DNA of 64,000 nt. Origin: an uncultured Victivallales bacterium. GTDB taxonomy: Bacteria > Verrucomicrobiota > Lentisphaeria > Oligosphaerales > JAFGRS01. A program made the position numbers and the translations under genes. The first letter of the stretch is position 1, and the number at the start of each line of letters is the position of its first letter. This document shows positions 6,240 to 15,922 of this stretch, piece by piece. A model generated the notes under the pieces. That model was not told the DNA's origin, did not search any database, and saw only the letters and a list, made by a program, of their open reading frames with translations. The DNA is taken from NCBI GenBank assembly GCA_903837355.1, contig CAILUI010000249.1, positions 79,992-143,991 of the forward strand, written 5' to 3'.

Positions 6240-9095
6240 ATGAAACGACTCTCCACCCTCGCCATGCTCGTTTCCTCAGCAGGCGCACTGACTGCAGGCG
6301 AACGGGATATCGTCAAGCCGCTCATTGGGGACACGTTGGCTTCGGTAAGGCTCACTCATCAGGAAATGGCGGGTGGCGAAATCGACCGACGCATCATGGA
6401 CTTGGTTGACAAGAACTACATGGTTCTCAACCTGGACCAGGATTGGCTGGACAAGTTCAAGCATCGAACGGACCGCGGCACCACAAACAGCGTGTACTAC
6501 GGCATCGGCAAGGTCTTGGACGCCGGCAGCCTATTTGCCCAATACACGGGCGCGCCAGAGGTCGCTGAACGGGCGCAATACATCATGGATCAGTTGCGGA
6601 GTTCGCGCGATCCGGACGGATACCTGGGTTTCTGGAACGTCGAACCGAACAACCAGCAGAACATTGTCAACTGGATTCTCCACGAGCAAGAGTACATCAA
6701 TCTGGCGTTGGTCCGAAACTACCGGGCGACAGGAAACCCGCAATCCCTGGCGGACGCGAGAGTCATGGCGGACTACATCATGAGGATGTTCGCCGCCAAC
6801 GAGAAGGGGGAGCATATCATTCCTGCCGGTACGTCCATTGCCGGAATCACGGAAGGGTTCGTCGAGCTCTATCGTGTGACCGGCGAGGCCACGTACCTCG
6901 ACTTCGCCAAGCACCTGCAGTACGAGCCGCACTGGTATTACCTGAAGCCGTTTGACGCCTGGGCGAGAAACATCTCACAGGCCCGCTATCATGTTTACGT
7001 GATGTTATCGCACATGTACCCTGACATGGAACTATATCGGCTGATCGGCGGCGAGGATTACCTCAAGAAGAGTCTGTGGATGAAACAGGAGTTGCTTGAA
7101 AAGGGACACGGCGGCCTGCTGGTGACCGGTTCAACCTCGCAGGGAGAGCACTTCACGTACAATCAGGATGGCTCGGGAATGGTCGAGGAATCCTGCGTCA
7201 CGGCCTATCTACTCCGCTGGATCGACAGCCTCATGAGAATGGAAGGGGATATGCGGTACGGGGATGTCATGGAACGAGCGATCTACAACGCCCTGTTCGG
7301 GGCACAATCCCCGGACGGCCGCCGTATCTGCTACTTCACCCCGTTCACCGGGCGGCGGCAGTTTCAGGGAATCGATACCTTCTGCTGCAACGGGAACTTC
7401 CGCCGTGCGGTTGCCGAACTGCCGCAGAAGGTGTACTACCGCACCCAGGACGGTGGCATTGCGCTGAACCTGTTCACCCCTTCTGACAAGAGCTTCGACG
7501 TCAATGGCAAGACCGTTGACATCAAACAAGAAACCGCATATCCGAGCTCGGGCGGGGTCAAACTGTCGTTTACGTGCTCAGAACCGGTCGAGTTCGGGCT
7601 CACGTTCCGTACCCCGCGCTGGGCAGAGAGCATGGAGTGTACCGTGGGCGACGTGCCGCTCTCGCCAAACCGATCCGAACTCGGCTACGCCACCGTCAAG
7701 CGGGTCTGGAAATCCGGCGACACTCTGACGCTCTCGATGCCGATGAACTGGCGGTTCGTTCGTGGCCGGATGCTCCAGGAAGGCCGCGTCGCCCTCTTGC
7801 GCGGGCCGGTTCTGTTTACCTTCAGCGATACCCTGAATGCGGCTGTGCTCAAGCAGTGCCCGAACCCCCGTGATCTCGTTCTCGATCCGTCCAGCATCGG
7901 CAATCCGATCCTGGACGATGGCGTTCGTCCCAACGGACAGAAGGTCGTCGTCAAGGCGTGGACGAATCTTGAACGCGCCGGCGATGCGGTTAAGGTCGTG
8001 CTGACAGAGTTCGTCGACCCCAACGGCATCGAGGTGTATTTCAGGATTCCGGACCTCGCTGATGCAGGCCCGCTCCGCATCATGGACGACGAGTTGCTCT
8101 CGGAACCACGCCAGGCGGCCAACGGGGAGATCCGGTTCGCGTGGTACGGCCCCAAGAGCGAGCGTCACTGGAAGGATCTCTTTGCGGTTGATGGTGAGCG
8201 GGTTGCCGATCTGGCTGCCGATTACCAGAACCCCCAGGGCCGGCTGGATGTGCCCGCGGTGTTTCCTGACACGTCAAGATCCGGCTCGTGGTCATTCTTC
8301 AACTGCAGGAACGACGGTCTGCTGTCGACCGCCAAGGACTCCGACAAGACGCAACTGAACTCCAGCTTCAAAGTCGAAGGCTGCCCGCTGGGATACGCCT
8401 ACGGTCTGCAGGCCGGCGAGAATCTGGGCTTTCTTGCCGACTATTCCCCCACCGAGAACATGGAGGAGAACTGGGCACGGCATTTTACGACGAACATGTT
8501 CGACCTGGCGATTCCGGCTGACCAGCGAAAGCAGTACCTGCTTACCCATCCGATAGCCGATGTCGCCAGCTATAACCTGATTCGCTGGTCGCCGGGCCCG
8601 CACCTGGCTGGAAAGGGCATCGTGATCTCGGGGAAGACACTGACCAATCGTGGCGGCAATGGCGTGTCGTTGAAGGTTGTCAACTGGAAAGACGACCAGA
8701 CCCCCGTGGTTCTCAACGTCATCAGTCTGGGGTTGGAGGGAAACGCAACGTATACCCGCAACTCGGAGTTCGTCGTCCGCATTAACCCCGGCGACTTGGG
8801 TAGAAACGTCGATATTGCGATCGGCAACAACGGGAGTTATCTATGCGATGCGACGGCGCTGAGCCTTCGCGTTCACGCAACCGACACGCGGACTGACCTG
8901 CCGGGCGTGGACGTCACCCAGAAGGTGCAGGCGGTTTTCCAGGGGAAGTTCAGGACGGACTTGGGCCGGTATGCAGACCTCTTTGGCGACCCCGCCCTCG
9001 GTCAGGAGAAGACCCTCAAACTCGTGGTGCAGGATCTGTGCGGCAATATCAAGTACATCGAACTGCCCGACGACACCCCCATCGAGTTGCCGTAA
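6240..9095 (+). CDS. GH127-type glycoside hydrolase (DUF1680), secreted
   Basis: A 951-residue enzyme of the beta-L-arabinofuranosidase (GH127/DUF1680) family, which trims arabinose from plant glycans and glycoproteins using a zinc-bound cysteine. The start at 6240 begins a signal-like peptide (MKRLSTLAMLVSSAGALTAG); an ATG four codons upstream is the alternative. The first 550 residues match the family's (alpha/alpha)6 barrel (DPDGYLGFWN). Glu and Cys of EESCVTAYLL lie near 315-318 and a Cys-Cys pair (TFCCNGN) near 382-383, corresponding to the metal-binding and catalytic cluster of characterised members. The last 300 residues look like beta-sandwich modules. Its GC is visibly lower than its neighbours', with many AT-ending codons, which suggests recent acquisition. 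It sits alone between terminator-like hairpins. Confidence 0.88.
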   Translation: MKRLSTLAMLVSSAGALTAGERDIVKPLIGDTLASVRLTHQEMAGGEIDRRIMDLVDKNYMVLNLDQDWLDKFKHRTDRGTTNSVYYGIGKVLDAGSLFAQYTGAPEVAERAQYIMDQLRSSRDPDGYLGFWNVEPNNQQNIVNWILHEQEYINLALVRNYRATGNPQSLADARVMADYIMRMFAANEKGEHIIPAGTSIAGITEGFVELYRVTGEATYLDFAKHLQYEPHWYYLKPFDAWARNISQARYHVYVMLSHMYPDMELYRLIGGEDYLKKSLWMKQELLEKGHGGLLVTGSTSQGEHFTYNQDGSGMVEESCVTAYLLRWIDSLMRMEGDMRYGDVMERAIYNALFGAQSPDGRRICYFTPFTGRRQFQGIDTFCCNGNFRRAVAELPQKVYYRTQDGGIALNLFTPSDKSFDVNGKTVDIKQETAYPSSGGVKLSFTCSEPVEFGLTFRTPRWAESMECTVGDVPLSPNRSELGYATVKRVWKSGDTLTLSMPMNWRFVRGRMLQEGRVALLRGPVLFTFSDTLNAAVLKQCPNPRDLVLDPSSIGNPILDDGVRPNGQKVVVKAWTNLERAGDAVKVVLTEFVDPNGIEVYFRIPDLADAGPLRIMDDELLSEPRQAANGEIRFAWYGPKSERHWKDLFAVDGERVADLAADYQNPQGRLDVPAVFPDTSRSGSWSFFNCRNDGLLSTAKDSDKTQLNSSFKVEGCPLGYAYGLQAGENLGFLADYSPTENMEENWARHFTTNMFDLAIPADQRKQYLLTHPIADVASYNLIRWSPGPHLAGKGIVISGKTLTNRGGNGVSLKVVNWKDDQTPVVLNVISLGLEGNATYTRNSEFVVRINPGDLGRNVDIAIGNNGSYLCDATALSLRVHATDTRTDLPGVDVTQKVQAVFQGKFRTDLGRYADLFGDPALGQEKTLKLVVQDLCGNIKYIELPDDTPIELP

Positions 9096-9473
9096 CTGGC
9101 TGACCTCCTGGCCGGAGAAGGGCATGATCCCGCGCCTGAGCGAACGGCTGCGAGACGGGCGCGCGTCCGAGCTCGTTTCGGACCGCGACCCGCAACCGTT
9201 CGCTCCCGTCTCCTCCCCCAGGCCATCGCCACGCCCGCGCCGCCGCCGGTTCCAGCCCCGGATGCGGTCCTCGTCCCGGAAGATGCGCCGGAGCCGCTCG
9301 CAGGACACCGGCGTTCCCCAGCGCTCCTGGACCTCCTCCCGGATCGAAACATTGTAGTTGCGTGCCGTCTGCCGCAGCAACGCATGGGGGTTGTGGTACC
9401 ACCGGGTTTCGTCAAGAGCGATCACTGCCTGCCAGTGGTCGCTTTTTGCTTCGCGCTTGGCAGAGTGGCGACC
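9096..9473 (-). other. Non-coding gap with a possible gene remnant
   Basis: No complete gene is seen between 9096 and the sigma factor gene. The minus strand is open from 9473 and encodes a protein-like stretch (SDHWQAVIALDETRWY, then ERWGTPVSCERLRRIF) before running into the antisense of the GH127 gene. It lacks a good start and ribosome site. The composition is reminiscent of a broken transposase or helix-turn-helix protein, but I could not assign it. The hairpin with a T-run at 9417-9447 overlaps it, which argues against an active gene. Confidence 0.25.
9417..9447 (+). terminator. Rho-independent terminator
   Basis: AGCGATCACTG pairs with CAGTGGTCGCT (one G-U pair) around a CCTGC loop and is followed directly by TTTTT. 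This is the clearest intrinsic terminator in the window. It would end plus-strand transcripts from the GH127 gene, 320 bases downstream of its stop. Confidence 0.75.
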
Positions 9474-9572
9474 TTACCCTGACTAAGGACCAAACGCCAA
9501 TATTATGTCCCTCTGCACGTTACACACATGATGCAGGGCCATGGCGCGGTGGCGGCTGGCGCCGTCCCGGTG

Positions 9573-9600
9573 TTGACGGACAGGGTTCTCGTGCTATATT
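9573..9600 (+). promoter_or_regulatory. Sigma-70 promoter of the sigma factor gene
   Basis: TTGACG and TATATT separated by 16 bases, each matching consensus at five of six positions. The predicted start near 9607 leaves a leader of about 155 bases before the ATG at 9762. Confidence 0.65.
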
Positions 9601-9761
9601 AAGTCTGGCGTTTTTGCCTTTGTTTATGGCTTCTTTGTGTGCCGGCGGCAGGCGTTCTGGGCCCAGTTCCGTGATGCGCCCTAGGCTCACGCGGTTCTCG
9701 GGTGGCCGGACCTCCCCAGCGGAGGCCAGCGACCAGACTCGGTCAAGGAGACTGCGACATC

Positions 9762-10595
9762 ATGCTGTCAGACAATGACACGATGAAGCTGTATATGCAG
9801 AATATCGGCCAGTATCCGCTGGTAACGCCGCACGAGGAGGTCGAGCTGGCCGCCCGCATTAAGCAGGGCGATAAGGATGCGCGCGCCAAGCTCATCCGCA
9901 GTAACTTGCGCTTAGTCGTGAAGATCGCGCACGACTTCAAGGGTCTCGGCCTGCCGCTGCTTGACCTGATTTCCGAAGGGAATATCGGGCTGATGCGGGC
10001 GGTCGAGAAGTTCGATCCCTCCAAAGGCGCCAAACTCAGCAGCTACGCGGCGTGGTGGATCAAACAGTCGATGCGCCGCGCCTTGGCGAACCAGGCCCGA
10101 ACCATCCGCATCCCGGTGCAGTCTGCCAGCAAGATCAGCAAGATCCAGGCGGCGCGCACCAAACTGACGGAGAAGCTCGGCCGTGATCCGACCGACAAGG
10201 AAATCGCCAAGGAAGTGAATCTCACGGAGCGCACCGTCACCGGCCTGCGTCTCGGCAAGACCACCACCATTTCCCTGCACGATCCCATCCAACACGGCGA
10301 AGACGGTGAGTTCCGCGATATCATTCCCGACGAGAAGACGACCTCGCCCGACGAGATCGTCCAGGACGAAGAGACGTTGCGCCACATGCTGCGCCTGATC
10401 GACCACCTGGACGAACGCGAACGTACCATCCTCAACCTGCGCTTCGGGCTGAACGGGGAACGGCCCCGCACCCTTGAAGAAGTCAGCCAGACCATCGGCC
10501 GCACGCGGGAACGCGTGCGCCAGATCCAAAACCAGGCGCTGGAAAAACTCCGGCTGCTGCTCGAAGAAGACGGCGTCGAACCCGAGATCGCCTGA
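9762..10595 (+). CDS. RpoD/SigA-type RNA polymerase sigma factor
   Basis: A 277-residue sigma-70 factor without region 1.1. Starting at 9762 gives an AAGGAG box 11 bases upstream; a more distal in-frame start encodes unrelated sequence. Region 1.2 is at the N-terminus (LYMQNIGQYPLVTPHEEVEL). Region 2 includes the polymerase-binding and -10 recognition segments (DLISEGNIGLMRAVEKFDP and SYAAWWIKQSMRRAL). Region 3 follows, and region 4.2 contains the -35 helix-turn-helix (TLEEVSQTIGRTRERVRQI). The length matches short RpoD/SigA-like factors common in the PVC group, so it could be the primary factor or a close group 2 paralogue; the window cannot decide. It has its own promoter and is followed 33 bases later by the GH116 gene. 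Confidence 0.93.
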   Translation: MLSDNDTMKLYMQNIGQYPLVTPHEEVELAARIKQGDKDARAKLIRSNLRLVVKIAHDFKGLGLPLLDLISEGNIGLMRAVEKFDPSKGAKLSSYAAWWIKQSMRRALANQARTIRIPVQSASKISKIQAARTKLTEKLGRDPTDKEIAKEVNLTERTVTGLRLGKTTTISLHDPIQHGEDGEFRDIIPDEKTTSPDEIVQDEETLRHMLRLIDHLDERERTILNLRFGLNGERPRTLEEVSQTIGRTRERVRQIQNQALEKLRLLLEEDGVEPEIA

Positions 10596-10628
10596 ACCGC
10601 CCTCCCGGGACGACGCGGGAGGACCTCC

Positions 10629-13088
10629 ATGGCGACGGCCGGACACCGCTTCAACGATGCGTACGCGGGGCACGCGCTGGACCGTATTGCCTTCCCCCTG
10701 GGGGGCATCGGCGCGGGCATGGTCTGCCTGGAAGGCACCGGGGCGCTCTCGCAGATTTCCTTGCGACACCGTCCGGACGTGTTCCATCAGCCGGTGATCT
10801 TCTCCGCCCTCTGGGTCCAGGGCGCGCCGACGGCGCGACTGCTCGAAGGGCCGGTGCCGGCCTGGAAGCTCTTTGGCCCACCGGGCACGGCCAACGGCGG
10901 CCAGGGCGCGGCCTATGGCCTGCCGCACTGCCGATCGGCGGTGTTCCGCGCCCGTTTCCCATTTGCCACCGTCTCCCTCGCCGATCCCGATCTGCCGGTC
11001 GCCGCCGCGGTCACCGGCTGGAGCCCCTTCACCCCGGGCTGCAGCGACGACAGCAGCCTTCCCGTCGCCTGCCTCGAAGTCACCCTGCGCAACCTCTCGG
11101 ACCAGGCGCCGGTGGACGGCGTCTACTCGTTCCATGCCCGGAACTTCATGGCCGTGGCGCCGGATTCACACGCCTTTGTCCAGCCCACCGCCTGCGGCTT
11201 TGATCTGGTGCAACCGCCCCTCCCGGACGCCCCCTGGCAGCAAGGCGTGTTCCGGGCCGTAGTCAGCGGGGCAACGGCGCACACCGATGCCGGCTGGTTC
11301 CGCGGCGGCTGGTTCGATGCCTTGACCATGCTCTGGCGCAAGGTCCAGCACGGCGGCAGCGAGGCCTGCCCGCCGCACCGCGAGGGTGCCGCCAGTCCCG
11401 GCGCCAGTCTCTTCGTACCCTTCCACCTGGACCCCGCCGGCGAGACGGTCATCACCCTGCATCTGCTCTGGCATGTGCCGCAGAGCCCGCTGCGCCTCGG
11501 GGGAGAGCCGGCCTGCGCCTGTGCGGGGGAGAGCGCGCCGAAGGCGACCTATGCGCCCTGGTATGCCGGCCGTTTTGCCGACATCGACGCCCTGACCCGC
11601 TACTGGCTCGCCGAGCATGAGCGCCTGCGTCAGGCGTCCGTCCTCTTCCGCGATACCTTCTTTGACACGACGCTGCCGCCCGAGGTCGTCGAGGCCGTTG
11701 CCGCTAACCTCGCCATCCTCAAGTCCCCGACCTGCCTGCGTCAGCCGGACGGGCGCTTCTGGGGTTGGGAGGGCTGCGGCGATGGCAACGGCTGCTGCCA
11801 CGGCTCGTGCACCCACGTCTGGAATTACGCCCAGGCCCTGCCACACCTCTTCCCGGACCTTGAGCGCTCCCTGCGCGACGCCGAGTTCGGTGCCGGTCAG
11901 GACGAGCGTGGCCACCAGACCTTCCGAGCGTCACTGCCCATCCGGCCGACGGACCACGCCTTCCACGCCGCCAGCGACGGGCAGTTGGGCGGCATCATGA
12001 AAGCCCATCGCGAGTGGCGCATCTGCGCCGACCTGGACTGGCTGCGGACCCTCTGGCCCCGCGTTCGCGCCAGCCTGGACTACTGCATCGCCACCTGGGA
12101 CCCCGACCGGCACGGCGTGCTCTCGGAGCCCCACCATAACACCTACGACATCGAGTTCTGGGGCCCGGATGCGATGTGCTCCAGCTTCTACCTGGGCGCC
12201 CTGGATGCTGCCGTCGCCATGGGGTCGGCCCTGGGCGAGGACGTCGAGGAGTACCGGCGCCTCGCCGACGCCAGCCGCACGCTCATCGAGAGCGATCTGT
12301 TCAACGGCGAGTACTTCGTGCAGCGCATCCAGTGGACCGGGCTGCGCGCCACCGACCCCGTGGCGGCCCCCAGCATGGGCGGCGGCTACTCGCCTGAAGC
12401 CCAGGCGCTGCTGCAGCAGGAAGGCCCCAAGTACCAGTACGGCGATGGCTGCCTTGCCGACGGCGTCCTGGGCGCCTGGATCGCCGCCATGTGCGGCCTC
12501 GGCACGGACCTCCTCGACCGGGCCAAGGTCACGGCCCACCTCCGGGCCGTCCACCGCCACAATCTGCGCCGCGATCTCTCCAACCACAGTAACCCGCAGC
12601 GCCCCACCTACGCCTGCGGTAACGAGGGGGGGCTGTTGCTCTGCACCTGGCCGCACGGCAACGCCCTGTCGCTGCCCTTCGTCTACAGCGACGAAGTCTG
12701 GACCGGCATCGAGTACCAGGTGGCGTCTCACCTCATGCTGCTGGGCTTCGTCAAGGAAGGCCTTGAGATCGTCCGCCTCTGCCGCCGACGTTACGACGGC
12801 ACCGTCCGCAACCCCTTCAACGAGGTCGAGTGCGGCCACTGGTACGCACGCGCCATGAGTTCCTACGGCATGCTCCAGGGCCTGACCGGCGCCCGCTATG
12901 ACGCGGTCACCCGCACCCTGCACCTCGAGCCCCGCATCCCCGGCGACCTCCGGGCCTTCTTCGCCGCCGCCGGCGGCTATGGCACGGTCGGCGTGCGCGA
13001 CGGCAAGCCCTTCCTGGACCTCGCCAGCGGCGCGGTCCAGGTCGACCGCATCCTCTATACCCCCTGCCCGCCCCGCCGCGGCGGCTGA
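10629..13088 (+). CDS. GH116 family glucosylceramidase-like glycosidase
   Basis: An 819-residue enzyme of the GH116 family (non-lysosomal glucosylceramidase/beta-glucosidase type, retaining). GGIGAG at 25-30 opens the N-terminal beta-sandwich. The catalytic (alpha/alpha)6 domain shows the family motifs CCHGSCTHVWNY near 390 and EPHHNTYDIEFWGPD near 500. The product should hydrolyse a terminal beta-linked glucose or similar sugar; the substrate cannot be told from sequence. No signal peptide is seen, so it is probably cytoplasmic. The ATG follows a GGGAGG box. It lies 33 bases after the sigma factor gene and may share its transcript, and the KaiC-like/PEP-binding gene follows. Confidence 0.9.
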   Translation: MATAGHRFNDAYAGHALDRIAFPLGGIGAGMVCLEGTGALSQISLRHRPDVFHQPVIFSALWVQGAPTARLLEGPVPAWKLFGPPGTANGGQGAAYGLPHCRSAVFRARFPFATVSLADPDLPVAAAVTGWSPFTPGCSDDSSLPVACLEVTLRNLSDQAPVDGVYSFHARNFMAVAPDSHAFVQPTACGFDLVQPPLPDAPWQQGVFRAVVSGATAHTDAGWFRGGWFDALTMLWRKVQHGGSEACPPHREGAASPGASLFVPFHLDPAGETVITLHLLWHVPQSPLRLGGEPACACAGESAPKATYAPWYAGRFADIDALTRYWLAEHERLRQASVLFRDTFFDTTLPPEVVEAVAANLAILKSPTCLRQPDGRFWGWEGCGDGNGCCHGSCTHVWNYAQALPHLFPDLERSLRDAEFGAGQDERGHQTFRASLPIRPTDHAFHAASDGQLGGIMKAHREWRICADLDWLRTLWPRVRASLDYCIATWDPDRHGVLSEPHHNTYDIEFWGPDAMCSSFYLGALDAAVAMGSALGEDVEEYRRLADASRTLIESDLFNGEYFVQRIQWTGLRATDPVAAPSMGGGYSPEAQALLQQEGPKYQYGDGCLADGVLGAWIAAMCGLGTDLLDRAKVTAHLRAVHRHNLRRDLSNHSNPQRPTYACGNEGGLLLCTWPHGNALSLPFVYSDEVWTGIEYQVASHLMLLGFVKEGLEIVRLCRRRYDGTVRNPFNEVECGHWYARAMSSYGMLQGLTGARYDAVTRTLHLEPRIPGDLRAFFAAAGGYGTVGVRDGKPFLDLASGAVQVDRILYTPCPPRRGG

Positions 13089-13213
13089 CCGGGTGCTGCG
13101 CACGAATCGCATTGACGGGATCGGGCCCGCAGGCTATCATGTGGGGACTATCGTGGCTTGTCGGAGACCGCGGCGAGCCCGTTCCCAATGCCATCCGCCG
13201 GGGGTCTCGTACT

Positions 13214-15889
13214 ATGGCCAAGTGGGCGCAACGCCTCAGCACCGGGCTGCCGCAACTGGACCGTGTCTTCCGCGGCATCATGCCGGGCGATAACATCGTC
13301 TGGCAGATCGAGGCCATCGAGGACTATGCCGAGTTCGTCCGGCCCTATGCGCGTTACGCGGCCCAGAATCGCCAGCGCCTGATCTACTTCCGCTTCGCGG
13401 ATCACCCCCCGCTGCTGGGCGCCGACAGCGGCGCTATCATCTGCAACATCAACCCCGAGGCGGGGTTCGAGCCCTTCATCGCCGAGATCCACCGCGTCAT
13501 CAGTGAGGAGGGGCGCGCCAGCGTCTTCCTCTTCGACTGCCTGTCGGAACTGGCCCCGGACTGGAACAGCGACCGCATGCTCGGCAACTTCTTCATGCTG
13601 ACCTGCCCCTATCTCTACGACCGCGCCGCCATCGCCTACTTCGCGATCTTCCGAAACTACCACTCGTTCCATGCCGTCAAGCCCATCTCCAGCACCACGC
13701 AGATACTGGTTGACGTCTACCGTCGTCAGGGCGAGCTCTACATCCATCCGATGAAGGTTCAGTACCGGCATTCGTCCACGATGTACATGCTGCACGCCTG
13801 GAAGGGCGACTCCTTCACCCCGGTGACGCAGAGCAGCGTCATCACCGAGACCCTCGCCGATGTCCCCTGGAGCCGTTCGGACCCGGCCAACTACCTGCTC
13901 GGCTGCTGGAGTCGGACCTTTTCCGAAGCGGCCACCATCCAGAGCGATGCCGAGCGCGGCGTCGGCCGTCCCGAGCAGGTGACCCAGGCCTTCCACCGCC
14001 TGTTACGCATGGTCATCTCGCGTGACGAACCCGTGCTGCGGTTAGCCGAGCAGTACTTCACCCTCCGGGACATGCTCCAGATCCGCCGCCGCATGATCGG
14101 TACTGGGCTGATCGGCGGCAAGGCCGTCGGCATGCTCCTGTCCCGCGCCATTCTGGAGCATGATGACCCGCGCTGGGCCGAGCTGCTCGAGCGCCACGAC
14201 TCCTTCTATGTCGGCGCCGATGTCTTCTACACCTATCTGGTGCAGAACGGCTGCTGGTGGATGATGCAGAAACACAAGTCCGGCCAGCAGCACGAGGACG
14301 AGATCGAGACCGCGCGCCGGCGCATCCTTGCCGGCGAGTTCCCCGAGTATATCGTCCAGCAGTTCGCCGATATGCTCGACTACTTCGGCCAGTCACCGAT
14401 CATCGTGCGCTCCAGCAGCCTGATGGAAGACAACTTCGGCAATGCCTTCGCCGGCAAGTACGAGAGTGTCTTCTGCGCCAATCAGGGTGGCCAGCACAAG
14501 CGCCTCGAGGACTTCCTCTGTGCCGTGCGCACCGTCTACGCCAGCACCATGTGCGAGGGCGCACTGCAGTACCGGGCCGACCGCGGCCTGCTCGGCCGCG
14601 ACGAGCAGATGGGGCTGCTGATCCAGCGTGTCTCCGGGGCCACCTACGGCAACCTCTTCTTCCCCCAGGCTGCCGGCGTCGCCTTCTCGTTCAACCCCTA
14701 CGTCTGGAACAGCCGGATCGACCCCGACGCAGGCATGTTCCGCATCGTCTTCGGCATCGGTACTCGCGCCGTGGAACGCTCTGACGACGACTACACGCGC
14801 GTGGTGGCGCTCAATGACCCGACCTGCCGCCCGGAGTCCAACTTCGCCCAGGTCCGCCACTACGCCCAGCGCCGGGTCGACGTCCTCGATCTGGAGGCCA
14901 ACCAGCTCACGCCTGCCAGCTTCGAGGAGATCGTGGCCCGCTGCGCCGGCATCCCGCTGCATCTCTTCACCAGCCATGACGCCGAAGCCGCAAAGCAACT
15001 CCGGGCCCTGGGCCGCCCCGTCAACGTCGGACTGACCGAAGTCCTCACCTTCGACCGCCTGCTCAGCGAAACCCCGTTCGTGGGGGATATGCAGGCCCTG
15101 CTCGGTACCCTGCGCCGCGCCTACGGCTGCGAAGTCGACGTCGAGTGGACGCTGAACTTCTTCGCCGAAGAGCGCTACCGCATCAACGTGGTCCAATGCC
15201 GGCCGCTGCAGGTCCGCGGGACCGGCACGCATGTCGAGACCCCGGAGAATGTCCCCGCGGACGCCCTCGTGCTCGAAGCCCGCGGCGGCGTTGTCGGCAA
15301 GTCCATCGAGACCGCGCTGGACTGGGTGATCTACGTCAACCCGGAGGCTTTCAGTCAACTCCCCGAAGGCCAGCGCTATGAGGTCGCCCACGTGATCGGC
15401 GAACTGACCCGGCTGCGGACCATCCAGGACACGCGCATCATGCTCATCGGGCCCGGGCGCTGGGGGACCACCACCGCGGCCCTCGGCGTGCCGGTGACCT
15501 TCTCGGAGATCGCCCCGGTCTCCGTGCTCTGTGAACTGGTCATGATGCACGAACACCTCATCCCGGACGCATCTCTGGGAACGCATTTCTTCAACGAGAT
15601 GGTGGAGCGAGACATGCTCTACCTCGCCCTCTTCCCGAACCAGGAGGGTAACACGCTCAACCGCGCCTTCTTTGAGAAACGCCTGAACAACCGCCTCGCC
15701 ATCAGCCTCCCCAGCGCCCGCGAGTGGGCCGCGGTCATCCAGCTCGTGCGGGCGGCCGACCTGCCCGGCAAGGCTGCCCTCTGGATCTCGGCCAACACTC
15801 TCCAGCAGCGCGTGGTGTGCTACGTCAAACCGCCTGCCGCCAAGCCCAAGCGCGCCCCCCGCAAGCGGCCACTGCCACCGGTTACCTGA
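13214..15889 (+). CDS. KaiC-like domain fused to PEP/pyruvate-binding ATP-grasp domain
   Basis: An 891-residue fusion. Residues 1 to about 240 resemble a RecA/KaiC ATPase (LSTGLPQLDRVFRGIMPG), but where the P-loop is expected the chain reads QIEAIEDYAEFV, with no GKT. A Walker-B-like strand remains (ASVFLFDCLSELAP). Residues about 290-690 resemble the nucleotide-binding half of PEP synthase/pyruvate phosphate dikinase: GLIGGKAVGM near 298, IIVRSSSLMEDNFG near 395 and VDVEWTLNF near 642. The phosphohistidine swivel domain (GGxTSHxA) and the PEP-binding barrel are missing, so it cannot be a complete PEP synthase. The C-terminal 200 residues are unassigned. Two upstream in-frame ATGs are possible; 13214 was chosen because the domain starts there. 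The substrate is unknown. Confidence 0.75.
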   Translation: MAKWAQRLSTGLPQLDRVFRGIMPGDNIVWQIEAIEDYAEFVRPYARYAAQNRQRLIYFRFADHPPLLGADSGAIICNINPEAGFEPFIAEIHRVISEEGRASVFLFDCLSELAPDWNSDRMLGNFFMLTCPYLYDRAAIAYFAIFRNYHSFHAVKPISSTTQILVDVYRRQGELYIHPMKVQYRHSSTMYMLHAWKGDSFTPVTQSSVITETLADVPWSRSDPANYLLGCWSRTFSEAATIQSDAERGVGRPEQVTQAFHRLLRMVISRDEPVLRLAEQYFTLRDMLQIRRRMIGTGLIGGKAVGMLLSRAILEHDDPRWAELLERHDSFYVGADVFYTYLVQNGCWWMMQKHKSGQQHEDEIETARRRILAGEFPEYIVQQFADMLDYFGQSPIIVRSSSLMEDNFGNAFAGKYESVFCANQGGQHKRLEDFLCAVRTVYASTMCEGALQYRADRGLLGRDEQMGLLIQRVSGATYGNLFFPQAAGVAFSFNPYVWNSRIDPDAGMFRIVFGIGTRAVERSDDDYTRVVALNDPTCRPESNFAQVRHYAQRRVDVLDLEANQLTPASFEEIVARCAGIPLHLFTSHDAEAAKQLRALGRPVNVGLTEVLTFDRLLSETPFVGDMQALLGTLRRAYGCEVDVEWTLNFFAEERYRINVVQCRPLQVRGTGTHVETPENVPADALVLEARGGVVGKSIETALDWVIYVNPEAFSQLPEGQRYEVAHVIGELTRLRTIQDTRIMLIGPGRWGTTTAALGVPVTFSEIAPVSVLCELVMMHEHLIPDASLGTHFFNEMVERDMLYLALFPNQEGNTLNRAFFEKRLNNRLAISLPSAREWAAVIQLVRAADLPGKAALWISANTLQQRVVCYVKPPAAKPKRAPRKRPLPPVT

Positions 15890-15922
15890 ATCACGCCATC
15901 GCCTTGGAGCCTCAGCCCGCCC

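Noticed and set aside
8841..9425. 194-codon minus-strand frame as a full gene
   Set aside because: Half is antisense to the GH127 gene, its start lies in a terminator hairpin and the composition is uneven; only a possible remnant is reported.
13214..15889. Complete PEP synthase
   Set aside because: The phosphohistidine swivel and PEP-binding barrel domains are missing.
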